Origin: an uncultured Bacilli bacterium
GTDB taxonomy: Bacteria; Bacillota_I; Bacilli_A; RF39; UBA660
Direction: 5' to 3'
Assembly: GCA_934162665.1 (NCBI GenBank)
Contig: CAKPJN010000002.1
Span: 62,001-126,000, forward strand
Length of the DNA stretch: 64,000 nt
Of the stretch, positions 43,401 to 50,661 are shown piece after piece. The translations under genes and the position numbers were made by a program. Numbering within the stretch: position 1 is the stretch's first letter; each line of letters opens with the position of its first letter. Below the pieces are notes generated by a model. That model saw only the letters and a list, made by a program, of their open reading frames with translations, made no database searches and was not told the origin of the DNA.

Positions 43401-43614
43401 CTAAAACACCTCGTAATACTTCCTGACCGTATTCTATTTCTTCATCATTTAATTCTGTATCTAAAGATCCATCATCTAAATATTTAGCAATAAAATAATC
43501 ACACTTATCTAAAGATCTATAAATTATATAATTGATCATATTAAATTTATATGTTAAAACAACTTCCATATTAACTTGATTATTATCATTATCAAATATA
43601 GTTATTATATCCAT
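43384..43614 (-). CDS. DUF1292-like small protein
   Basis: A 76-residue acidic protein with DIITIFDNDNNQVNMEVVLTYKFN, consistent with the DUF1292 family (small proteins near ruvX/alaS in other Firmicutes, of unknown function). The ATG at 43614 follows GGTGAG; the longer reading to 43626 is not needed. Its end overlaps the transglutaminase gene by 17 bases. Confidence 0.7.
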   Translation of the reverse strand: MDIITIFDNDNNQVNMEVVLTYKFNMINYIIYRSLDKCDYFIAKYLDDGSLDTELNDEEIEYGQEVLRGVLDEVKG

Positions 43615-43703
43615 TGTTCTCACCACACTTTATGATTAAGTATCCTAACACATGAATTTATGTTTGTCAAACTATAATTATTAATAAAATAATAATAAGT
43701 TGC

Positions 43704-43732
43704 TTGTTATCTTCAAATGCATATGTTAGAAT
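43704..43732 (+). promoter_or_regulatory. Sigma-A-type promoter for the three-gene unit at 43.8-45.25 kb
   Basis: TTGTTA at 43704-43709 and TAGAAT at 43727-43732, 17 bases apart, about 70 bases before the ATG of the first gene. Confidence 0.65.
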
Positions 43733-43801
43733 AAATTGTTAAGAAGTTGCGACTTTCTATATTAAGATAGATATAAAATCTAAAAGAAAAGAGGAAATAA
43801 A

Positions 43802-44296
43802 ATGAAGGATGAAACAAATCTTTATTATGATATAACACCAGTTATGGATTTAAAACACTTTGCGGAGTTAATGTTAGTAAGTATTGCTGAACAAGATGAA
43901 AGTTATAACAAGGAAATTAGAATTGCTTTTTTACCAGCTGATTACAAGAAAAGAATTGAAAGTATTATGTACGATATAGATGGTTGGAAAATAAAGGCTT
44001 CAAAATTATTTGATGTTATAGAATATTATAAAGATCAAATGTTCTGGGAAACGAAGTTATCCCATGAATTAAGAAAATTAAATAAAAGTGTACAATATAA
44101 TTGGGAACTTGATTCATTATGCATAAATTATAATAAACAAGAAATAGAAGATGTAAAAAAATTATATGACAATGAAACACTTGAGGCTATGAATGAGTTC
44201 ACCTCAATACTCACTGACTATGCATTATCTAGAGACCGTGAACTAGATAGAAAAGACTTGATCAGAACGAGAAATGCTTCATTAAATAAAAATTAA
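43802..44296 (+). CDS. Hypothetical helical protein
   Basis: A 164-residue, soluble, predominantly helical protein that I do not recognise. It contains no membrane segment or known motif; tryptophan-rich stretches (DGWKIKASKLFDVIEYYKDQMFWETKL) suggest a helical bundle. An AGAGGA site precedes the ATG. It is first in a row of three co-directional unknown genes. Confidence 0.6.
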   Translation: MKDETNLYYDITPVMDLKHFAELMLVSIAEQDESYNKEIRIAFLPADYKKRIESIMYDIDGWKIKASKLFDVIEYYKDQMFWETKLSHELRKLNKSVQYNWELDSLCINYNKQEIEDVKKLYDNETLEAMNEFTSILTDYALSRDRELDRKDLIRTRNASLNKN

Positions 44297-44348
44297 TAAA
44301 TTGTTCAATACATATAGTTAAAATAACTATATATGAGGAGGTCTTATA

Positions 44349-44999
44349 ATGAACAATAACTTTATAGAACCATCATTTGATGATTCCCCATCACTAGAAG
44401 AAATATATGAAAAGTTAAAAGAATTTAAAAAATTAGATGTATTAGCTAAATACAGTTATCATGGTATAACTTTATCAAACTATGATATGAAAATACTAAA
44501 CGATAGAATAAGTATAATTAAAGAATTAATGAAAGAAAAAAAGTGTACTGATTTTCAAATGCTTCAAAAAGAGTGTAAGCAAAGATTTAATTTAATTGAC
44601 TTAAAAGAATTAGCTCCTGATATAGTAAAATATTATGTTGAAAGAGGAAAAGAAGAAATAATACCAGAAAAACATAAATATTGGGAAGAATTCTGCTATA
44701 ATTTATATTATGATAATAAAAAGAATCTCAAAGTCATTAAAGTTGCTGTTAAGTTTTTAGTAGCCATAAAAAAAGGAAATCAAAGAAACTTTATAGATGA
44801 AGCAATGAATATGATTTCAGTAGATGAAGATTATATTTTAGGATATATAGATACTTTGCTAACAAATATTTATAATTCTGAAAATTTATATAACAATTTA
44901 ATTTATAAGAACAGAGTAAAGTCAGATATTAATGATTCACAAGAAGAAATAAAACATTTAATAAAAAAATTTGATGATAGACAAAAAGAAAATCATTAA
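44349..44999 (+). CDS. Hypothetical protein
   Basis: A 216-residue soluble protein without recognised motif. It is charged and helical; KKCTDFQMLQKECKQRFN could be a small helical DNA- or protein-binding unit, but that is a guess. A strong GAGGAGG site lies upstream. It sits between two other unknown genes with short spacers. Confidence 0.6.
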   Translation: MNNNFIEPSFDDSPSLEEIYEKLKEFKKLDVLAKYSYHGITLSNYDMKILNDRISIIKELMKEKKCTDFQMLQKECKQRFNLIDLKELAPDIVKYYVERGKEEIIPEKHKYWEEFCYNLYYDNKKNLKVIKVAVKFLVAIKKGNQRNFIDEAMNMISVDEDYILGYIDTLLTNIYNSENLYNNLIYKNRVKSDINDSQEEIKHLIKKFDDRQKENH

Positions 45000-45020
45000 T
45001 ATTTATAAAGAGGTAATCGT

Positions 45021-45251
45021 ATGGGAAAATTTAAAAAACTAAAAATAATTGAATCAAAGATTTCATCAAATGATTGGCTTTTAAATGTTAAACTAACTGG
45101 TGAAAAAAGAAATAAATTAACAGATAAAATTATCCAGGAAATAGAACAATTTCCTTTATCTGATTATCAAGAAGTTTATACAGAAATAAATCAAAAATTA
45201 GAAGAAGTAAAAAAATATTTAAAATTACAGCATGGTAATAATATTACCTAA
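45021..45251 (+). CDS. Hypothetical small protein
   Basis: A 76-residue basic, helical protein (MGKFKKLKIIESKISSNDWL...), unrecognised. It follows the previous gene by 22 bases with an AGAGGT site. The sequence after its stop (GTTTTATTTATAAGAAAAGTG...) resembles that after the deformylase gene, both leading into a uvrB start. Confidence 0.55.
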   Translation: MGKFKKLKIIESKISSNDWLLNVKLTGEKRNKLTDKIIQEIEQFPLSDYQEVYTEINQKLEEVKKYLKLQHGNNIT

Positions 45252-45389
45252 TATATAGGAGCTATATAGTTCCTTGTTTTATTTATAAGAAAAGTGTGTT
45301 AAAATAAGTTGTTAGAAATCAGCCTTAATACATTGATTGTTGGTGATAATAATTATAATAACTAACAAAATAGTAAAGGAGGTAGCTAT

Positions 45390-45698
45390 ATGTTTAAATT
45401 AGTATCTAAATATACTCCAAATGGAGATCAGCCTGAAGCTATAGAAAAATTAGTAGAAGGAATAAAAAAAGGTAAAAAAGAACAAGTATTACTTGGGGCA
45501 ACAGGTACAGGTAAAACTTTCACAATCGCAAATGTTATTGAAAGTGTTAATAAACCAACCCTTGTCCTTGCTCATAATAAAACTTTAGCAGGACAACTTT
45601 ACTCAGAATTAAAAGAATTATTTCCAGAAAACAGAGTAGAGTACTTTGTTTCATATTATAGAAAAATCATAAAAACCCTTTTATTTCAATACTTTTAG
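45390..45698 (+). pseudogene. Truncated duplicate of the uvrB 5-prime end
   Basis: Starting from AAAGGAGG and ATG, 90-odd codons match the start of UvrB (FKLVSKYTPNGDQPEAIEKLV..., Walker A LGATGTGKTFT, ending at EYFVSYY) and then leave the homology abruptly at about 45660, reaching a stop at 45698. The intact gene at 46794 encodes a diverged version of the same segment (for example EGIKKGKKEQ here, KGIENGDKYQ there). The two copies differ at many positions, so this is not a recent tandem duplication. It probably marks an integration event in uvrB. Confidence 0.88.
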
Positions 45699-45800
45699 TG
45701 TTATTTAGTCCCTCTAAAATACCATAAAAAGACTAAATAAAACTAGTTAATAAAATGTAATTTTGTGGCTGAAATTCGTATCCATTTGTGTCTCACAAAA
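45699..45800 (+). repeat. Left flank repeats of the uvrB-associated element
   Basis: GTGTTATTTAGT at 45699-45710, TTTGTGGC at 45762-45769 and ATTCGTATCC at 45774-45783, followed by TTGTGTCTCACA. Each has a counterpart on the right of the deformylase gene in the same order (46637, 46662, 46677 onward). Confidence 0.65.
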
Positions 45801-45904
45801 ATGTTATATATTATAATTACATTTGAATAATAATTAACATGATTATGTCATTTGATTGTTTACTAAAATATGATATTATATACTTAATAAAAGGAGATGA
45901 TACT

Positions 45905-46534
45905 ATGAAAATAGAATTAATACAGAAAGACGATCCAAGATTAAAAGTATCTTGTGAAGAAGTAGTAGACTTTGAAAATAAAGAATTTTATCAAAATTTA
46001 ATTAATCAAATTACGTGCGCTAGTGTAGACCAGTATGCATTCGCAGCAGCTGCACCACAATTTGGAATAAATAAAAGATTTATTTTAATGATAAGTGCTG
46101 TAGAAAAGAAAGTAAAAAATAAAAAGGAGTTAGAACAATTCCGCGCTGATTATGAAGTTACACCATACTTTAATCCTAAAATCACACTTATGAAGGGTTT
46201 ACAGTATTATTATGAAGCATGTATGAGTACAGGAGATATAATAGGTAAAGTTGCTAGACCATATTATATTGAACTTGATTATCAAGATATAGATGGTAAT
46301 CATCTACATAGATCTGCGGAGGATTTTGAAGCTATAGTTTTCTGCCATGAAATTGATCATTTAGATGGTATAGAATTTATTGATAAAGCTGAAAATTTAA
46401 TATATGATGCAGATTTAGAAAAAAGAATTGAAGTTAGAAATAAATTTCCTAAAGAAATAGTTTCAAAAGACATGGAATTTAATCAAGATAATATTAATGC
46501 CAAAGTTAAAACAAAGGTTTACGCTAAACGATAA
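45905..46534 (+). CDS. def: Peptide deformylase-like protein, divergent motifs
   Basis: A 209-residue metalloenzyme expected to remove the formyl group from new proteins. The third motif HEIDHLDG, holding two metal ligands and the catalytic glutamate, is intact. The first motif, usually GxGxAAPQ, reads AFAAAAPQ, and the second, usually EGCLS, reads EACMS, keeping the metal cysteine. It may be active with altered specificity, or an actinonin-tolerant second enzyme; which cannot be told. The start at 45905 follows AAAGGAGATG. It is the only gene between the two uvrB starts, so it was probably acquired. Another def gene would be expected elsewhere in the genome. Confidence 0.82.
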   Translation: MKIELIQKDDPRLKVSCEEVVDFENKEFYQNLINQITCASVDQYAFAAAAPQFGINKRFILMISAVEKKVKNKKELEQFRADYEVTPYFNPKITLMKGLQYYYEACMSTGDIIGKVARPYYIELDYQDIDGNHLHRSAEDFEAIVFCHEIDHLDGIEFIDKAENLIYDADLEKRIEVRNKFPKEIVSKDMEFNQDNINAKVKTKVYAKR

Positions 46535-46636
46535 TAGATATGAATAAAGCATAATAGGAAGCATTAACATAGCTTCTTTGTTTTATTATAAAATAAGTGT
46601 TAAAATAGGTTACTAGAAAACATTTAGTTTTGTCTT

Positions 46637-46757
46637 GTGTTATTTAGTATTATTTAGTAAATTTGTGGCCGAGATGTGTGTCCTATGTGTATCCACCAAA
46701 AAAATTGATTTATTTTAGTAGTCTTAGGATACGAATTTTTAAAAGTTGGACACGAAT
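46637..46757 (+). repeat. Right flank repeats of the uvrB-associated element
   Basis: GTGTTATTTAGT at 46637-46648 (identical to 45699), TTTGTGGC at 46662-46669, TGTGTCC at 46677-46683, then GGATACGAAT at 46727-46736 and GGACACGAAT at 46748-46757. The last two are inverse forms of ATTCGTATCC on the left. Candidate recombinase-binding words. Confidence 0.62.
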
Positions 46758-46793
46758 TTGATGGTTAATATGAGTCATAATAAGGAGGACATT

Positions 46794-48740
46794 ATGTTTA
46801 AATTAGAATCAAAATATACACCTAATGGTGATCAACCGGAAGCAATAGATAAGTTAGTTAAAGGAATAGAAAATGGTGACAAATACCAAGTTTTGCTAGG
46901 AGCAACGGGAACTGGAAAAACTTTTACAATCGCAAATGTTATTGCAAAAGTAAATAAACCAACGTTAGTTCTAGCTCATAACAAAACATTAGCTGGACAA
47001 TTATACTCAGAATTAAAAGAGTTGTTTCCTGAAAACAAAGTTGAGTATTTTGTATCCTATTATGATTATTATCAACCAGAAGCCTATGTTCCATCAACTG
47101 ATACATATATAGAAAAAGACTCATCTATAAATGATGAAATAGATGAACTTCGTCATGCCGCAACAAGCGGACTCTTATCTAGAGATGATGTAATAGTGGT
47201 TGCGAGTGTTTCTTGTATATATGGTATAGGTGAAGTAGAAGAATATAAAAATAAGATGTTAACTTTATCAGTTGGTGAAGAAATAGAACAGGAAAAAATA
47301 TTAGTAAAATTAGTAGAAATGTTATATGAGAGAAATGATTATGATTTTAAAAGAGGAACATTCAGAGTAAGAGGGGATACAATTGAAATAATTCCAGCCT
47401 ATCAAAAAGCAACAGGCTTTAGAATAGAATTTTTTGGTGATGAAATAGATAGAATCAGCGAAATAGATACCCTAACTGGAGTAGTATTAAGTAATAAGAA
47501 AAATATTAGTCTATTCCCAGCAAGCCATTTCGTAGTTAGCGATAATAAGTTACAAGAAGCAATTAAAAGGATAAAAATTGAACTGTCAGAACGATTAAAA
47601 GAACTTAAAGAGGATAATAAACTGCTTGCGGCAGAACGATTAGAACAAAGAACTAACTATGATATTGAAATGTTACAAGAAACAGGGTTTTGTTCTGGAA
47701 TAGAAAATTACTCTGCACCCATGGCAGGAAGATTACCTGGTGAAACCCCAACAACATTGATGGACTTCTTTCCAAAAGATTATCTATTAATTGTTGATGA
47801 ATCTCATGTTACACTTCCTCAAGTAAGAGGTATGTATAATGGTGATAGAGCTAGAAAAATGAATTTAGTAGAATATGGATTTAGACTTCCAAGTGCTCTT
47901 GATAATAGACCACTAAAATATGATGAATTTGAGAAAAAGATAAATCAAGCCATTTATGTATCCGCAACTCCAGGGGATTTGGAACTGGAACATACAAATG
48001 GTGAATATGTAGAACAAATAATTAGACCAACAGGACTTTTAGACCCAACAATAGAAGTTAGAAAAACAGAAGGACAAATTGATGATCTAGTTGGAGAAAT
48101 AAAAGAAAGAATTGAGAAAAATGAACGTGTCTTAATCACAACTCTAACAATTAGAATGTCAGAAGAATTAACTAATTATTTAAAAGATATAGACATAAAA
48201 GTAGCCTATCTTCATTCGGAGATAAAAACCTTAGAGCGTCTTCAAATAATACATGATTTAAGAATTGGAAAATATGATGTTGTAGTAGGAATCAATCTCC
48301 TAAGAGAGGGAATTGATATCCCAGAAGTATCCCTAATCGCAATACTAGATGCTGATAAAGAAGGTTTCTTAAGAAGTACTAGAAGTCTAATTCAAACAAT
48401 AGGAAGATGTGCAAGAAATTCTAATGGCCATGTAATAATGTACGCTGATAAAATAACAGATTCTATGAAAAATGCCATAGATGAAACTTCAAGAAGAAGA
48501 AAAATTCAAGAAGAATACAATCAAAAGCACAACATTACACCAACAACGATTCAAAAAGAAATAAGAGAAGTAATTAGTAATGTAGATACAAAAGAATCTA
48601 AACAGAAAAAACCTACTAAGAAAGAACTAGAAAAAACTATAGAAAATATTGAACAAGAAATGCGTGAAGCAGCTAAGAACTTAGATTTTGAAAGAGCTAT
48701 GGAACTTAGAGATATATTATTTGAGATGAAATCAAAATAG
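46794..48740 (+). CDS. uvrB: Excinuclease ABC subunit B (UvrB)
   Basis: The 648-residue DNA-damage verifying helicase of nucleotide excision repair. Walker A LGATGTGKTFT, the beta-hairpin region YYDYYQPEAYVPSTDTYIEKD, motifs LLIVDESHVTLPQ, and the helicase motif TIGRCARNSNGHVIMYADK are present, with the C-terminal UvrC-binding UVR helix pair (EMREAAKNLDFERAMELRDI). The ATG at 46794 follows AAGGAGG; in-frame extension to 46746 is not supported. Its leader contains the right-flank repeats, so promoter and first 90 codons may have arrived with the element. Confidence 0.95.
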   Translation: MFKLESKYTPNGDQPEAIDKLVKGIENGDKYQVLLGATGTGKTFTIANVIAKVNKPTLVLAHNKTLAGQLYSELKELFPENKVEYFVSYYDYYQPEAYVPSTDTYIEKDSSINDEIDELRHAATSGLLSRDDVIVVASVSCIYGIGEVEEYKNKMLTLSVGEEIEQEKILVKLVEMLYERNDYDFKRGTFRVRGDTIEIIPAYQKATGFRIEFFGDEIDRISEIDTLTGVVLSNKKNISLFPASHFVVSDNKLQEAIKRIKIELSERLKELKEDNKLLAAERLEQRTNYDIEMLQETGFCSGIENYSAPMAGRLPGETPTTLMDFFPKDYLLIVDESHVTLPQVRGMYNGDRARKMNLVEYGFRLPSALDNRPLKYDEFEKKINQAIYVSATPGDLELEHTNGEYVEQIIRPTGLLDPTIEVRKTEGQIDDLVGEIKERIEKNERVLITTLTIRMSEELTNYLKDIDIKVAYLHSEIKTLERLQIIHDLRIGKYDVVVGINLLREGIDIPEVSLIAILDADKEGFLRSTRSLIQTIGRCARNSNGHVIMYADKITDSMKNAIDETSRRRKIQEEYNQKHNITPTTIQKEIREVISNVDTKESKQKKPTKKELEKTIENIEQEMREAAKNLDFERAMELRDILFEMKSK

Positions 48741-48846
48741 TAATTTCAACAATTATTGTTAAAAGAGTAAAGTTATTATTTTTTTATTCACATAAATAGT
48801 GGAAAAAAACAAATAAAAAAATAAACAATTCACAATATTTGTGGAC

Positions 48847-48883
48847 AAAAGTGTATATATTGTAAAAATATACACTTTTTTTG
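48847..48883 (+). terminator. Rho-independent terminator after uvrB
   Basis: AAAAGTGTATAT at 48847-48858 pairs with ATATACACTTTT, followed by T residues. It is the strongest hairpin in the 200-base gap. Confidence 0.8.
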
Positions 48884-48940
48884 TTGAAAAAAATGTTAAA
48901 AGCATAAGAATATGATAAAATTAAAATAAAGAGGTGCCAT

Positions 48941-50365
48941 ATGAAAGATTATTATAAAATATTAAATATTGATAAAGATTCAACTTACTATGACATTCGA
49001 AAATCTTATATGTATAATAAAGTAAAATACCGCTCTAATCCAACAGAGTTAGAAGAAATTGAAGAAGCATACCAAACTTTATCAGATATGAGAAAAAGAA
49101 ATAAATATGATGAAAGTCTAACTCAAGAAAATATCAATGATAATTTAAACGTTAATGAATTTGTTTTAGAGGATGGAACAAAAGTAACCCCAAAAGATAT
49201 TGCTGATGCTTTTAATAGACTAGTAAAAACTACTAAAACTAAGCCATTAAGTGAAGAAAGAGAAATTTACTTAGAAGCATATTATAGAAGTCACTTAAAA
49301 GATGCAACAAAAGGAACAGATAAAACTCCTAGAAAACAAATGTCAACAGAAAGTGATGCAGAATATAAAATTTATTTAACAGAATACTATAATATACTAA
49401 AAGAAAATAATATAAAATACATCCAAAATAGTGATGTTCCTTTACCAAGGTACAGAAAACCATATGAAACTGATGAACATTATAATAAATATCTAGAAGT
49501 ATATTATGGTATGGTATTAACTAACAAAAAAGAAATCTTTTTACTTGAAGATAAAAGCAAAACCACTTCACAATTATCAATTGAGAATAAAAAGGAAGTG
49601 CCTCTACTTTTAGAAGATAAAAGTAAGGATGTCTTATTGTTAGAACAAAAGCCTGATATAGAAAAGGAACAACCTCCGCTAACTCCACCCAAAAAAGAAG
49701 AAAGCCATCAAGTTATTAAAAGAAAACCTTCAAAGTTAAAAAGACTTGTAAAAACAGTTCTATTCGCAGGTGCATTATTATTCTCGGTTATGGGTACTAA
49801 ATTAAATTTAAATAAAGGTGAACATATACCAAGTGACTTACTAGATCAAAATAAAATAACTCAAGATATCAACAATAATGAAAATAATAATTCAAATAAA
49901 AAAGCACAAGAAGATAAAATAATTGATCAAGATATAAATAATCAAATAGATCAAATGTTAAATCACAACGAAGAAAATAAAAATTCGACAGTAACAGTAG
50001 GAGATATAATCAATCTAAATTCCGGTGTAAATTATTATTATAATAGCCTAGGTGATACACCAATGGGAACAGTAGGAAATAGTTATACACAACCAGGAAA
50101 TTATATAGTTGATGCCTTATCAATAGTAGATACAAATAATGAATTGGTAGCCGTAACTTATGATGGAGGTATATCACTAGAAAAATTAGCTGAACAATAT
50201 GGAATAGACCTATCAAGCGGAAAATATAAAATAAATTATCATTTCAGTGATAATGAAAGCCTTGAATTACTAAATGGTACTGCTAACCAAAAAGGTTGGG
50301 TAACTTATGAAAAAGAAAATTATAATAAACAAGGAAATATCTTAGATAAAGGAACTATTAAATAG
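48941..50365 (+). CDS. J-domain-like membrane protein lacking HPD
   Basis: A 474-residue protein. Residues 1-65 look like a DnaJ domain (MKDYYKILNIDKDSTYYDIRKSY, ending in LSDMRKRNKYDESL), but the HPD tripeptide that stimulates DnaK is replaced by RSNP, so a co-chaperone role is doubtful. A long polar middle is followed by one membrane helix (about residues 262-280) and an outside part of about 190 residues (VGDIINLNSGVNYYYNSLGD...). The topology is thus cytoplasmic J-like head, single helix and external tail. It is placed between uvrB and uvrA with a GAGGTG site. Function unknown. Confidence 0.7.
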   Translation: MKDYYKILNIDKDSTYYDIRKSYMYNKVKYRSNPTELEEIEEAYQTLSDMRKRNKYDESLTQENINDNLNVNEFVLEDGTKVTPKDIADAFNRLVKTTKTKPLSEEREIYLEAYYRSHLKDATKGTDKTPRKQMSTESDAEYKIYLTEYYNILKENNIKYIQNSDVPLPRYRKPYETDEHYNKYLEVYYGMVLTNKKEIFLLEDKSKTTSQLSIENKKEVPLLLEDKSKDVLLLEQKPDIEKEQPPLTPPKKEESHQVIKRKPSKLKRLVKTVLFAGALLFSVMGTKLNLNKGEHIPSDLLDQNKITQDINNNENNNSNKKAQEDKIIDQDINNQIDQMLNHNEENKNSTVTVGDIINLNSGVNYYYNSLGDTPMGTVGNSYTQPGNYIVDALSIVDTNNELVAVTYDGGISLEKLAEQYGIDLSSGKYKINYHFSDNESLELLNGTANQKGWVTYEKENYNKQGNILDKGTIK

Positions 50366-50375
50366 GAGGATAATT

Positions 50376-50600
50376 ATGAATTTAGAATCAGGCGAATTAA
50401 TAACATTAGAGAACAATGAAGAATATATTGTAATGAATAATATCAATTATAATGATAAAAACTATGTTTTATTAATAACAAGTAAAGCTCCTATTTCAAT
50501 CAAAGTAGCCATAGAAAAGATTGAAGATAATAAAATAAATTTAAATATAGTAGAAAACTCTAAAGAAATAGAGGAATTGATAAAATATATATCTAAATAA
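50376..50600 (+). CDS. Small hypothetical protein
   Basis: A 74-residue soluble protein, probably one small beta-rich domain (SGELITLENNEEYIVMNNIN, then NYVLLITSKAP). I do not recognise it. It starts 10 bases after the previous gene with AGGAGG, so it is co-transcribed with it. A hairpin with T tract (about 50603-50632) follows. Confidence 0.65.
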   Translation: MNLESGELITLENNEEYIVMNNINYNDKNYVLLITSKAPISIKVAIEKIEDNKINLNIVENSKEIEELIKYISK

Positions 50601-50661
50601 GAAGAATATACCATTAATATTTTTCTTTTTTTATGCTATAATATGTGGCAGGTGATGAAGT

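Larger units (their letters stand above)
45699..46793 (+). mobile_element. Putative small integrative element at uvrB carrying a peptide deformylase
   Basis: Lies between the broken and the intact uvrB start. Both ends carry the same words in the same order, and only one gene is inside, with no recombinase. The layout mirrors the cargo-only elements at secA, but here the duplicated host segment is the 5-prime end of the gene. Boundaries are approximate. Confidence 0.55.

Noticed and set aside
45390..46794. The two uvrB starts as a sequencing or assembly error
   Set aside because: The copies are diverged along their length and are separated by a 1.1 kb segment with a complete gene and matched flanking words.
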